This document shows, one piece after another, positions 19,275 through 28,386 of a stretch of 64,000 bases of DNA. Position 1 is the first letter of the stretch, and each line of letters starts with the position of its first letter. Both the position numbers and the translations under genes were made by a program. Under the pieces are notes generated by a model. It was given only the letters and a program-made list of their open reading frames with translations. It searched no databases and was not told where the DNA came from. The stretch spans positions 1-64,000 of the forward strand of contig NZ_WBVT01000004.1 in NCBI RefSeq assembly GCF_009193355.1. Direction: 5' to 3'. Source of the stretch: Bifidobacterium leontopitheci (GTDB lineage: Bacteria; Actinomycetota; Actinomycetes; Actinomycetales; Bifidobacteriaceae).

Positions 19275-20477
19275 ATGAATCAGGTCACCATCATCGGCAA
19301 CGGGTTCGATATCGCATGCGGGTTGAAGTCCACCTATGCCGATTATTTCGCGCATATGATGAATGGCATCGAGCCGGGAACGTACCCTGATGGGTGGTGG
19401 AAACATGACGAGCCGGAAGCGTTTCCGATTGTTGCAGAACATGTGAAAGCTAAGGATCCGAAGATTTTCAGCGCGTGGGTGCCGATTTTTGCGTGGTTGC
19501 ACGACTATCCGCAAAGTCGGAGTGTTGATAAGTTGACGTGGTGCGATGTGGAAAGCGCCATCAGGGATTTCGTCACCGGCTTGCACAGCATGGATACGGT
19601 CACGATGATCGACTGCTATGATCGCGATATCTCGGTCGGATCGCAAGTGTCGCAAGCTTACGAATGCTTATGTCAGTACTTTGACTATGCCGATTGCCGG
19701 CCTTATGACGACGCGTCGAAGGCATGGACCATCGGCTGGGATGCTCAGGGCCATGTCAATCTTCCATATCATGACTTTGCCCGGCTGTTCCTGCGCGAGC
19801 TGGAGAGGTTCGAGAAGAACTTCCGGGAGTACATTGGTTCATTGGTGACTGACGAATATCTGGGTACAGCTGAGAGTTTGTATACTGCCATCGATAATGC
19901 CAACACTAGTGCAGATGAGATAGCCAATCGTCATCTGGTTCTGAACTTCAACTTCACCGACCCTTTAGCGAGGGTATTGTATAAAACGGAATGTGGTAAC
20001 GTGCATGGCACATGTAAGGACGGTACCGCGTTTTTCGGCTTCGCTCCTAAGAACGACGATCCGGCATGGTCCGACGCCTACATGTTCGCCAAGCATGTAC
20101 GGTATCTGGAAGTGATGGACGGGTACAAGGCCGGTTGCTCCGAGTTCTGGAAAACGCTCAACAACCTTGATCATATCGACGTCATCAAGGTGTTCGGCTG
20201 CTCGTTGGAAGGCGGCAAGGACAACGCCGATTATCCATATTTCCGGCACATCTTCAGAAAGGCCCATCTTGAGGACGGCGGCACCTATCTCGGGTTCTAC
20301 TACACCGAAGGCGCAAGCCGTGAGCGGCTGTTGGCCAATGCGGTCAAGCTGCTGAACGGTTACGGGGAGGATGTGGAGGCGTCCGGCGGGCAGCCGATTC
20401 AGGAAGGACTCGCGCGTAGGCTGGAGATCTGCGGCCAACTCGGTATCGGCGATCTGACCGATAAGGTTTCGCGATGA
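19275..20477 (+). CDS. AbiH family abortive-infection protein
   Basis: The start MNQVTIIGNGFDIACGLKST is the nucleotide-binding-like IIGNGFD signature of the AbiH family, known from lactococcal phage abortive infection. LVLNFNFTDPLARVLY and the later VIKVFGCSLEGGKDNADYPY fit the rest of the domain. At 400 aa it is near full family length. Base composition is visibly less GC-rich than neighbours, and codon use is less biased (many A/T third positions), suggesting horizontal acquisition. ATG 19275 is chosen as the signature starts directly there. No companion defence gene, integrase or toxin is adjacent, so it appears to be a solitary defence gene. Confidence 0.82.
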   Translation: MNQVTIIGNGFDIACGLKSTYADYFAHMMNGIEPGTYPDGWWKHDEPEAFPIVAEHVKAKDPKIFSAWVPIFAWLHDYPQSRSVDKLTWCDVESAIRDFVTGLHSMDTVTMIDCYDRDISVGSQVSQAYECLCQYFDYADCRPYDDASKAWTIGWDAQGHVNLPYHDFARLFLRELERFEKNFREYIGSLVTDEYLGTAESLYTAIDNANTSADEIANRHLVLNFNFTDPLARVLYKTECGNVHGTCKDGTAFFGFAPKNDDPAWSDAYMFAKHVRYLEVMDGYKAGCSEFWKTLNNLDHIDVIKVFGCSLEGGKDNADYPYFRHIFRKAHLEDGGTYLGFYYTEGASRERLLANAVKLLNGYGEDVEASGGQPIQEGLARRLEICGQLGIGDLTDKVSR

Positions 20478-20556
20478 TCTTTCGCAGACTCGTCGTTTCA
20501 GGCTCGTATCTGAAGACCCTGTAAGAAGCTAGCCGACGGTCAGAATCATACTGCCT

Positions 20557-20748
20557 GTGTCACAACTTGCACGAAAGGGCGGAATGTGCGAGTTGTGATA
20601 CACTCCTCGGCCCGTTACCGCTCAGAAAGGCTCGTTTTTGCGTCACAACTTGCACATTGTGCCCTCGTGAGCGAGTTGTGACAACAATCCGTGTCACAAC
20701 TCGCACGAAAGAGCGGAATGTGCAAGTTGTGACACACTCCTCGGCCCG
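20557..20748. repeat. Cluster of three TTGTGA/TCACAA palindromes
   Basis: Three palindromes with arms TCACAACTTGCAC and GTGCGAGTTGTGA (20560-20598, 20643-20681, 20694-20732). The first and third belong to a 58-bp direct repeat including the shared downstream CACTCCTCGGCCCG. The cluster lies between the AbiH gene and the end of valS. The remaining sequence to 20935 shows no gene I can support. Confidence 0.75.
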
Positions 20749-20935
20749 AGCATTGAGCATCCGATGGTGCAGGACCGCCGCGAGAGACCGGATTCGATGC
20801 GTTTTCGCCCGCGCGGGAGGGCACATCCATGAATGGCCGTGTCCAGAATACTCAACAACGGGGTTTCTGCGTGTTCAAGAGCATTCCCCGCGCTTGGAAC
20901 GCCATCAAGCGTCCATGTCAGGCGTTCAATACACA

Positions 20936-20976
20936 AACGGCCTCCCCGCCCGGTAATCCGAGGCGGGGAGGCCGTT
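20936..20976 (-). terminator. valS terminator
   Basis: Hairpin with 14-16-bp arms (AACGGCCTCCCCGCC / GGCGGGGAGGCCGTT), followed on the minus strand by TTGTGTATT. It lies just downstream of the valS stop. Confidence 0.85.
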
Positions 20977-21010
20977 ACACTGCACGAGTTGCGTTGCTGC
21001 GAAGAAGCCC

Positions 21011-23755
21011 TTACTTCTTCGGCTTCTTCACCGGCGGCTCGCCGAGCTCGCTGGCGGTGATGTCGACGACATCATCCGCAGCGCCCTCGGCGTCGGCCGC
21101 AGCCTCCTCTTCGGCGTGCTTCTCCACGAGGTCGAACTTGCCGATCACGCGGCCGGCCTGCGCGATGTCGTCGAGAGAGGCGCGGATCGCCTCGACGCCC
21201 TCACGCGCGGCGGACAGCGCCACGGAGAGGATCGGCGTCTTCATGGAGACCTTCGCTTCGGACTTGATCTTGCGCAGCTGCTCCACGGCCTTGCCCGCCC
21301 AGGCGAGCGCCTCGGGCGACGCGCCGGTCGCGGCGGCCGCGTACGGTTCGGCGGTCGGCCATGCGGCGCGGTGCACGGAGCCTTCGCCCTCATGCATCCA
21401 GCTCCACACCTCTTCGGTGGCGAACGGCAGGTACGGGGCGAGCAGACGCGCAAAGGCGTCGAGGCCCAGTCCCAGCGTGGTGCGGGCGGAGAGCACGGCC
21501 TTCTCGCTCGGCGTCTTGCCGTGCGCGTCCGGCGTGCCGTAGGCGCGGTTCTTCACCAGCTCGATGTAGTCGTCGCAGAACTGCCAGAAGAAGCTTTCGA
21601 TGACCTCCAGCGCCTTGGAGTGCTCGTACGCTTCGAGCGCCTCGGTGGCCTGTCGGATCACGATGGCCAGCTTCGCCATGACCGCGCGGTCGAGCGGCTC
21701 GGTCACGTCGGCCGGGTTCCATGCGGCGGTCGCGGCGGCGCCGACGTGATGGTTCTCGTCCTCGCGGCCGATGGCCAGCGCGAACTTGGTGGCGTTGAGC
21801 AGTTTGATGGCGAGGCGGCGGCCGATCTTCATCTGGCCTTCGTCATACGTGGCGTCGAGGCCCAGACGTGCGGATGCGGCCCAGTAGCGCACCGCGTCGG
21901 CGCCGAACTGCTTGATCGGCTTGTCCGGCACGACGACGTTGCCCTTGGACTTCGACATCTTCTTGTGGTCCGGGTCGAGGATCCAGCCGGAGAGGGTCGC
22001 GTGCGCCCACGGCAGGCACTTGTTCTCCAGGTGCGCGCGGTCCACGGTCGAGAACAGCCAGGTGCGGATGATGTCCTGGCCCTGCGGGCGCAGATCCATC
22101 GGGAACGTGGCCTTGAACAGCGCCTTGGACGCTTCGTCCGGCTCCTCCCAGTGGGTCACGATCTGCGGGGTGAGCGAGGAGGTCGCCCACGTGTCCATGA
22201 TGTCCTGCTCGGCGGTGAAGCCTCCCGGCACGTCGCGCTGCGACTCGTCGTAGCCGTCCGGCACGTCGTTGGTCGGGTCGATCGGCAGCTGGTCCTCACG
22301 CGGGGTGATCGGGTGGTCGTAGTCGGCCGAACCGTCCTCCTTGACCGGGTACCACAACGGGAACGGCACGCCGAAGAAGCGCTGACGGGAGATCAGCCAG
22401 TCGCCGTTGAGACCGTGCACCCAGTTCTCGTAGCGCACGCGCATGAAGTCGGGGTGGAAGTTCAGCTCCTTGCCGCGTTCGATGAGCTCGGCGTTCAGCT
22501 TGGCGTCGGTGCCGCCGTTCTTCAGGTACCACTGGCGGGAGGTGACGATCTCGAGCGGCTTGTCGCCCTTCTCGTAGAAGTTCGTCATACGCTTGGTAGG
22601 CGTCGGCTCGCCGTCCAGGTCGCCGGATTCGCGCAGGTGGTCGACGATGATCTTGCGTGCGGAGAACGTGGTCTTGCCGGCCGTCTCCTCGAAGATCGCC
22701 TTGCCGCCCTCGTCGGTGATCCAGTCCGGTACCGTCATGATGATGCGGCCGTTGCGCTGGATGATCGGACGGGTGGGCAGGTTGAGGTCACGCCACCATT
22801 CGACGTCGGTCACGTCGCCGAAGGTGCAGCACATGGCGATGCCGGCGCCCTTGTCCATTTCGGCGGCCGGGTGCGCGAGGATCGGCACCTTGACCTTGAA
22901 CAGCGGGGAGTACACGTACTGGCCGAAGTACTGCTTGTAGCGCTCGTCCTCGGGGTTCGCGATCAGCGAGGTGCAGGCGGCGAGCAGCTCGGGGCGGGTC
23001 GTCTCGATGTAGATCGGCGTGCCGTCCTCGAAGCGGAAGGCGACCTTGTGGTAGAAGCCGGGGTATTCGCGCGATTCGAGCTCGGCCTGGGCCACGGCGG
23101 TCTGGAACGTCACGTCCCACAGGCCGGGCGCGTCCTTCTGGTACGCCTCGCCGCGCGCGAGGTTGCGCAGGAACGCCTTCTGCGCCACACGCTGCGGGTG
23201 TTCGCCGATGGTGTGGTAGGTCTGCGACCAGTCGATCGACAGGCCGAGCGAGCGCCACAGCGCCTCGAACTGCTTCTCGTCCTGCGCGGTGAGCTTCTCG
23301 CACAGTTCGATGAAGTTCTTGCGGCTGATCGGCACCTGGTCCTTCGCGTCGATCTTCTTGCCGTCGGTGCCTTCGAACGGCGGCTTGAAGTCGGGGTCGT
23401 ACTTGAGCGACGTGTCCACGCGCACCCCGTAGTAGTTCTGCACGCGGCGCTCGGTGGGCAGGCCGTTGTCGTCCCAGCCCATCGGGTAGAACACGTCGTA
23501 GCCGCGCATGCGCTTGTAGCGTGCGATCACGTCGGTGTGCGTGTAGCTGAACACGTGGCCGACGTGCAGGTGGCCGGAGACGGTGGGCGGCGGGGTGTCG
23601 ATGGAGTAGACGGCCTTGCGGTCGCGGGTGCCGCCGAACTTGTAGACCTTATCGGCGTCCCACTCGGTACGCCACTTGTCCTCGAGGCCCTCCACGCCGA
23701 CCTTGTCGGGCAGGGGGGTGAGGTGTGCGTTGATGATGCTGTTTTCCTCAGTCAT
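21011..23755 (-). CDS. valS: Valine--tRNA ligase
   Basis: Class Ia aminoacyl-tRNA synthetase (914 aa) charging tRNA-Val. The ATP-binding HIGH-type motif is in PPPTVSGHLHVGHV (near residue 60), and KMSKSKGN is near 600. Between them lies the CP1 editing domain, including TTRPELLAACTSLIANPED. The tail is Ala/Glu-rich and Lys-rich rather than the long coiled coil of E. coli ValS. ATG 23755 (MTEENSIIN) is chosen; an in-frame extension to 23908 encodes an Arg/Ala-rich stretch unlike the family and is rejected. It is a single-gene unit with its own terminator. Confidence 0.97.
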   Translation of the reverse strand: MTEENSIINAHLTPLPDKVGVEGLEDKWRTEWDADKVYKFGGTRDRKAVYSIDTPPPTVSGHLHVGHVFSYTHTDVIARYKRMRGYDVFYPMGWDDNGLPTERRVQNYYGVRVDTSLKYDPDFKPPFEGTDGKKIDAKDQVPISRKNFIELCEKLTAQDEKQFEALWRSLGLSIDWSQTYHTIGEHPQRVAQKAFLRNLARGEAYQKDAPGLWDVTFQTAVAQAELESREYPGFYHKVAFRFEDGTPIYIETTRPELLAACTSLIANPEDERYKQYFGQYVYSPLFKVKVPILAHPAAEMDKGAGIAMCCTFGDVTDVEWWRDLNLPTRPIIQRNGRIIMTVPDWITDEGGKAIFEETAGKTTFSARKIIVDHLRESGDLDGEPTPTKRMTNFYEKGDKPLEIVTSRQWYLKNGGTDAKLNAELIERGKELNFHPDFMRVRYENWVHGLNGDWLISRQRFFGVPFPLWYPVKEDGSADYDHPITPREDQLPIDPTNDVPDGYDESQRDVPGGFTAEQDIMDTWATSSLTPQIVTHWEEPDEASKALFKATFPMDLRPQGQDIIRTWLFSTVDRAHLENKCLPWAHATLSGWILDPDHKKMSKSKGNVVVPDKPIKQFGADAVRYWAASARLGLDATYDEGQMKIGRRLAIKLLNATKFALAIGREDENHHVGAAATAAWNPADVTEPLDRAVMAKLAIVIRQATEALEAYEHSKALEVIESFFWQFCDDYIELVKNRAYGTPDAHGKTPSEKAVLSARTTLGLGLDAFARLLAPYLPFATEEVWSWMHEGEGSVHRAAWPTAEPYAAAATGASPEALAWAGKAVEQLRKIKSEAKVSMKTPILSVALSAAREGVEAIRASLDDIAQAGRVIGKFDLVEKHAEEEAAADAEGAADDVVDITASELGEPPVKKPKK

Positions 23756-23915
23756 AACCGCAAGTCTAGAAAGCAACGATGACAACGCGATTGCGGCGTG
23801 AGAGGCGGCGTGAGGGGCCGCCTGACGCACGTCTCGGCCCCGCCGTGCGGCCGTCGCGGAGCCTGCCGCCGGCGACCATGTGGCTGCCGGCGGCCGACCG
23901 GACGTCACGTGACCG

Positions 23916-25451
23916 TCACTCGGCCGTCGTCATGTCGGCCAGCGGCAGCTGCGTGTACGTCATGTTGACGGGGACGCCGGTCACCTTGGTGCTGTGGACG
24001 GTGATCGGGTTGCGCGTGCAGATCCAGTCGACCGGCGAATCGTCGTTGAGCGTCTTGATGAACGCCTGGAAGTTCTTCGCGTACTCGTCGGCGGTCGCGG
24101 ACTGCTGCACCTTCGTCCACGCGTTCTGCGATTCGGTGCTGACGAACGCGATGTACGACTGGTTGTTCATGATCGTCTCGAAATCGTCCTCGCCGTCCGT
24201 CTCGTAGATCGTGAAGTCCCAGTCGCGCTTGTCGACCACGTTCTGCTGCCAGCCGGCCTGGTCGACCATGTTCACCGTGAGGTCCGCCTTCACCGGCTCC
24301 GGATACACGGTCTGGCTCAGCTGTTCGCCGACCTTCGAGCCGTAGTCCTTGAGGTACGTGAACGTGAGCGGGCGACGGGTGACGCTGAAACGGAAGTAGG
24401 CGACCAGCTCGTTGCCCTTGGCGATGTCGTGCGGGAACGCGTCGGTGCCGTTGGCGTCCTTGCTGTAGCCGTCGTCAAGCGGCGAGAGCGGCCCGTTGAG
24501 CACGGTGCCGCCGCCGAGCGCCGCGGTCATCTGGTCCTTGTCGATGAGGTAGCGCATCGCCTGACGGTAGCGTTTGTCGGACAGGATCGACTGCGTGTTG
24601 CTGCTGAACGCGAGCACGATCTTGCGGTTGCTCACGCCCTGCTCCTTGGCGACGTCCTTGGCGCTGACCGCGTCCGCGCCGGCCTTGTCGAGCGCGACGG
24701 CCGCGTCAACCTGGCCCTTGTTGAGCGCGTCCGCCAGTTCGGCGGTCGTGTTCCTGAACACGACGCTCACCTGCGCGGCCTTCGACAGGTCGCCCCAGTA
24801 GTTCGTGTTGCGTTGCAGCGTGAGCGGCTTGCCGGCCTGCCATGAGTCGACCGTGAACGGGCCGGAGGCGCTCGCCTGCGTGGCGTAGTCGATGCCGGCG
24901 TCCTGGTTGTAGACGATGCCGATGCGCGTGCTGAGTTTTTCGAGCAGGCGTGCGTCGGGCTTGGCGAGCTTGAGTACGAGCGTGTCGTCTTCGTTGCTCA
25001 CTCCCGACAGTGCGGAGAGCTCACCGGAGCCCACGTATTTCTTGGTGATGACCTGCTGGAGCGACCAGACGGCGTCGGAGGCGTCGAGGGCGTCGCCGTT
25101 GGCGAACTTCGCGTTGTTGCGGATGGTCAGCCGGTAGGTCAGGCCGTCGTCGGAGACCTTCCATGACGAGGCGAGGCCGGGCTGCAGCTTGTTGTGGTCG
25201 TCGCGCGAGAGCAGCGTCTCGTAGACGTTGCCGATGAGCACACGGTCGAGCGATTCGTCGTCCACGGTGCGGATGTCGAGCGATTTCGGCGATCCGGTCA
25301 CGCCGACGCTCACCTTGACGTCGTTCAGCTGGCCGCCGACGACCGGCAGCGAGACGCGATGGTTGATCAGCGACCAGCCCAGCCAGACGGCGCATCCGAG
25401 CACCGCCGCCACCACCACGAAGACGATGGAGGATTTCACTGAACTGTTCAT
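23916..25451 (-). CDS. ABC transporter substrate-binding protein, peptide/SBP_bac_5 type
   Basis: Extracellular solute-binding protein of the DppA/OppA family. The N-terminus has a hydrophobic segment with VLGC, a possible weak lipobox; otherwise it is an uncleaved anchor. Family features are LDIRTVDDESLDRVLIGNVY, LQPGLASSWKVSDDGLTY and the Tyr-Trp region RNTNYWGDLS. Length (511 aa) is normal. The typical dppBCDF permease and ATPase genes are absent on both sides, making it a solitary binding protein. The start at 25451 is preferred; an ATG at 25478 sits 8 bases after a TACACT box and could be a leaderless start. Ligand unknown. Confidence 0.85.
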   Translation of the reverse strand: MNSSVKSSIVFVVVAAVLGCAVWLGWSLINHRVSLPVVGGQLNDVKVSVGVTGSPKSLDIRTVDDESLDRVLIGNVYETLLSRDDHNKLQPGLASSWKVSDDGLTYRLTIRNNAKFANGDALDASDAVWSLQQVITKKYVGSGELSALSGVSNEDDTLVLKLAKPDARLLEKLSTRIGIVYNQDAGIDYATQASASGPFTVDSWQAGKPLTLQRNTNYWGDLSKAAQVSVVFRNTTAELADALNKGQVDAAVALDKAGADAVSAKDVAKEQGVSNRKIVLAFSSNTQSILSDKRYRQAMRYLIDKDQMTAALGGGTVLNGPLSPLDDGYSKDANGTDAFPHDIAKGNELVAYFRFSVTRRPLTFTYLKDYGSKVGEQLSQTVYPEPVKADLTVNMVDQAGWQQNVVDKRDWDFTIYETDGEDDFETIMNNQSYIAFVSTESQNAWTKVQQSATADEYAKNFQAFIKTLNDDSPVDWICTRNPITVHSTKVTGVPVNMTYTQLPLADMTTAE

Positions 25452-25631
25452 GGAGCTTCTGCGTGACCTGTGCTGCATGTCAGCCCAGTGTAATGTGCGG
25501 GGTGAACGCGGGGCGGGACGGGATCAGGCTCACGGCGGAGTGCGGACGGTGCGGCGGAGCGGTTGGCTACGGTCGGCTGCGGCCGTGCGGCCGCAACGGC
25601 GGACGTCGCGCGGTGTGGTCGGTTGCGGCCG

Positions 25632-26294
25632 TCACGGCATCGCGGACGGACAGGTGTCGCGCAGCGGGCAGGCCGCGCAGTCCGGCCGCCGCGCGTGGCA
25701 GGTGGCCCGGCCGTGCAGGATCAGCCGGTGAGACAGGTCAGTCCACTCCTCGGGCGGGAAGCAGGCGCAGATCTCCTTCTCGATGCGCACCGGATCGGGG
25801 TGCGCGCTGTTCCAGTCGGTCCGCCAGCGCAGGCGGCCGGTGACGCGGATGACATGCGTGTCCACGGGGAATCCGGGCGTGTGGAACGCGTTGCCCAGCA
25901 CCACGTTCGCGGTCTTGCGGCCCACGCCGGGCAGGGTGACCAGTTCGTCCATCGTGTGCGGCACCTCGCCGTCGAACCGGTCGCGCAGGGCGGCGGCGAG
26001 CCCCAGCAGATGCTTGGCCTTCGCATGGTAGAAGCCGAGAGGGCGGATGATGCCTTCGACCGTCTCGGGGTTTGCGGCCGCCAGCGACGCGGCGTCGGGG
26101 AACGTGGCGAACAGCTCCGGCGTGACCGTGTTCACGCGCTTGTCGGTCGTCTGCGCGCTGAGCACGGTGGCGATGAGCAGCTGCAGCGGCGTGGTGAAGT
26201 CGAGCGCGCATTTCGGGTGCGGGAATGCGGTGACGAGCAGCGCGTACTCGTCGTGCATGCGTTGCAGCCGGGCTCGTTTGGATTCGCGTGGCAT
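25632..26294 (-). CDS. nth: Endonuclease III (DNA glycosylase/AP lyase)
   Basis: Base-excision repair enzyme removing oxidised pyrimidines. The helix-hairpin-helix LVTLPGVGRKTANVVLGNAF carries the catalytic lysine, the catalytic aspartate is in VDTHVIRVTGRL, and the [4Fe-4S] ligands are in CHARRPDCAACPLRDTC near the C-terminus (C-x6-C-x2-C-x5-C). At 220 aa it is full length. It lies upstream of the binding-protein gene on the same strand, with a 150-bp gap. Confidence 0.96.
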   Translation of the reverse strand: MPRESKRARLQRMHDEYALLVTAFPHPKCALDFTTPLQLLIATVLSAQTTDKRVNTVTPELFATFPDAASLAAANPETVEGIIRPLGFYHAKAKHLLGLAAALRDRFDGEVPHTMDELVTLPGVGRKTANVVLGNAFHTPGFPVDTHVIRVTGRLRWRTDWNSAHPDPVRIEKEICACFPPEEWTDLSHRLILHGRATCHARRPDCAACPLRDTCPSAMP

Positions 26295-26330
26295 GGGATC
26301 GTGGCAGGCGTGCGGACGTCGCGTCTGCGG

Positions 26331-27107
26331 CTATTTGCGGGCGCCGCCGTGCGGCTGCGGCGTCTTGGAGCCGGTGGAGTCCGACGCGTCGATCATCGGC
26401 TGGCTGTCCTCGTCGGGGGCGTCGAACCGGTAGCCGACGTTGCGCACGGTGCCGATGAGATGCTCGTATTCGCCGCCCAGTTTGGCGCGCAGACGACGGA
26501 TGTGCACGTCGACCGTGCGCGTGCCGCCGTAGTAGTCGTAGCCCCAGACCTCCTGCAGCAGTTGGGCGCGCGTGAACACACGGCCGGGATGCTGCACCAG
26601 GTACTTGAGCAGCTCGAACTCCTTGTAGGCGAGGTCGATCGGACGGCCGTGCAGCGACGCCGTGTAGCCGTTGGTGTCCACCACGAGGTCGCCGGAGCGG
26701 ATCTGCCCGTCCTCCGTGTGCACGGACTCTTCGCCGCCGGTCGCGCCGGACATCGGCGTATTGCCGCGTTCCGCCACGAGCCGCAGACGGCCTTCGACCT
26801 CGGCGGGCGAAGCGGTGGAGACCACCACGTCGGCGATGCCCCACTGCGAGTTGACGACGGTGAAGCCGCCCTCGGTGAGCACCAGCACGATCGGCGTGGA
26901 CAGGCCGGAGGCATGGATCAGCCGGCACAGGGTCTTGGCCGTGGCCAGGTCGTCGCGCGCGTCGAGGAACAGGATGGTGCTCTCAGGCATTTTGACCAGG
27001 CTTGCGGCGTCCATCGGCAGGACGCGAACGCGGTGGGAGAGCAGCGCCAGCGAGGGGAGCACGGTGGCGGGGTCGCTTGCGAAGGTCATCAATGTCAGAT
27101 CAGTCAT
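26331..27107 (-). CDS. glnR: GlnR-type orphan response regulator
   Basis: OmpR/PhoB-class regulator (258 aa). The receiver-like N-terminal domain contains [20 protein letters not shown], very like actinobacterial GlnR, where phosphorylation is thought not to be needed. The winged-helix domain has the family pattern [38 protein letters not shown] and [15 protein letters not shown]. GlnR in streptomycetes controls nitrogen assimilation, so the role here is by homology. No histidine kinase is adjacent. ATG 27107 has GGGGAG four bases upstream; the upstream ATG at 27134 is rejected. Confidence 0.88.
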   Translation of the reverse strand: MTDLTLMTFASDPATVLPSLALLSHRVRVLPMDAASLVKMPESTILFLDARDDLATAKTLCRLIHASGLSTPIVLVLTEGGFTVVNSQWGIADVVVSTASPAEVEGRLRLVAERGNTPMSGATGGEESVHTEDGQIRSGDLVVDTNGYTASLHGRPIDLAYKEFELLKYLVQHPGRVFTRAQLLQEVWGYDYYGGTRTVDVHIRRLRAKLGGEYEHLIGTVRNVGYRFDAPDEDSQPMIDASDSTGSKTPQPHGGARK

Positions 27108-27409
27108 CGCTCCCCTTTCTTCGTGAAGTACCATTTACCGTATACGGAACTGCCATGCAGGCTGCGGTAATGGTCCATATTGTAGGCGCACAATGTGGAC
27201 AGCGAACGCATTATGGACGTGGCCGGCCCGGTCGGCGTCAGCCGGTGGCCGTCATCGTTCGCGCCGGCCGTCGCATCGTTGCGTCCGCGGTGCGCCGCCG
27301 TGTTGTGGGCGGCTGACGCTAGGCTTGGGTGCGAAGGTTCCGTGGGCCGGGCCATGTGGCCGCGGCCGCGGTGCGGCGTGCATGAATGGATGCGGAAAGG
27401 TTGATGACG

Positions 27410-28195
27410 ATGGCCGATGACGTGCGTGACGACGGCAGGAGCAGGGTCGATGAGGCGCGTGGCGCGCATCGTGGCGTGCCCGCCGGACGGGTGCTCGCCG
27501 TGCAGCTGGTCGCGTATCTGCTGTTGTTCGTGGTGACGGTCGGCCTGCAGTTCGTGCTGGGCGTCGAGCAGCCGGTGGTGCGTGGCGTGGTCGTGGCGAT
27601 GGTCGCGGTGCTGCTGCTCGGCTTCCAGCTGGGATGGCCGTTCCGTACCGGCTGGGCCGAACGGTTCATCGGTCTGGTCGCCGGCGTGTTGTCCGTGGTG
27701 TGTGCGGTGACGCCGGCCGCGAGCCACGTGTTCTACCCGGCGTATGGCGGCCGTCTTGCCGACGAGGGCAAGCCGGTGATGTACACGTTGGTGCGGTGGG
27801 CCGCCTGTTTTGCGATTCTGCTGATCGCCGTGACAATCGTCTCGTTCGGCCGGCAGATGGCCCGCGCGGAGCGTAGCCATCTGATCCGTGCGCTGTCGCA
27901 CTGCATGACCGGTGCCGTTGCCGCGGTGAGCGCCGCCGGCTGGTGTTTCCTGCCCGATCTGGTGTCGATGGGCGCCGCCTCGCCCGATGACGGCCTGATG
28001 ACCGGGTTCCTTGCGGTGATGGCCGTATGCGTGGTGTTCGCGGCGCTGTTCGCTGTCTGCTCCGTGCCATGGGCCCGTGAGGCGGATCCTGCCGAGGATG
28101 CGCGGGTGCCGTGGCTGGGCATCGGCCTGCTGCCGGTCATGTTGTGCGGCGTGATGATCTTCGCCGCCGCCTTCGTCATGCAGCTGCTCGCGTAA
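27410..28195 (+). CDS. Multi-pass membrane protein of unknown function
   Basis: Not recognised as a named family. The 261-aa product has about 30 polar N-terminal residues, then about seven hydrophobic segments: near 28-50, 55-78, 85-105, 125-145, 165-185, 198-218 and 235-258. No catalytic motif is seen. ATG 27410 has AAAGG nine bases upstream; ATGs at 27386 and 27404 are alternatives. It is divergent from glnR with a ~300-bp gap, so it may be under GlnR control, but that is only positional inference. Confidence 0.7.
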   Translation: MADDVRDDGRSRVDEARGAHRGVPAGRVLAVQLVAYLLLFVVTVGLQFVLGVEQPVVRGVVVAMVAVLLLGFQLGWPFRTGWAERFIGLVAGVLSVVCAVTPAASHVFYPAYGGRLADEGKPVMYTLVRWAACFAILLIAVTIVSFGRQMARAERSHLIRALSHCMTGAVAAVSAAGWCFLPDLVSMGAASPDDGLMTGFLAVMAVCVVFAALFAVCSVPWAREADPAEDARVPWLGIGLLPVMLCGVMIFAAAFVMQLLA

Positions 28196-28201
28196 GATCC
28201 C

Positions 28202-28320
28202 GTTTCGCCTCGCGCTCCCTTTGAGGGGGTGATTACTCCTGTTCCCCTTGAGGGGCGAGCGCTCTTATTCTTTCCGCTCCCCTTGAGGGGAGCTGTCACG
28301 CAGTGACTGAGGGGTGTTCC
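28202..28320 (+). repeat. Family B repeat, CCCCTTGAGGGG variant
   Basis: Three CCCCTTGAGGGG-type hairpins, the last (28276-28320) followed by AGCTGTCACGCAGTGACTGAGGGGTG. This has the same bipartite architecture as the CCCCCTCGGTGGAGGGGG elements elsewhere, with both stems changed in sequence but not in pairing. Confidence 0.75.
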
Positions 28321-28325
28321 CCGTC

Positions 28326-28372
28326 AACAACAATGCCTGTGTCCCTTTACGGAACACAGGCATTCATTGTTG
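28326..28372 (-). terminator. mntP terminator
   Basis: Hairpin with arms CAATGCCTGTGTCC / GGAACACAGGCATTCATTG, between the upstream membrane gene and mntP. Minus-strand orientation is preferred because it follows the mntP stop by 15 bases. Confidence 0.7.
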
Positions 28373-28386
28373 TGCCAGGAAAATCG

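Noticed and set aside
19224-20477. Defence island
   Set aside because: Only the AbiH-type gene is defence-like; neighbours are a secreted protein gene and valS.
23756-23908. 51-residue N-terminal extension of valS
   Set aside because: Encodes an Arg/Ala-rich stretch without similarity to the synthetase family; MTEENSIIN is the conventional start.
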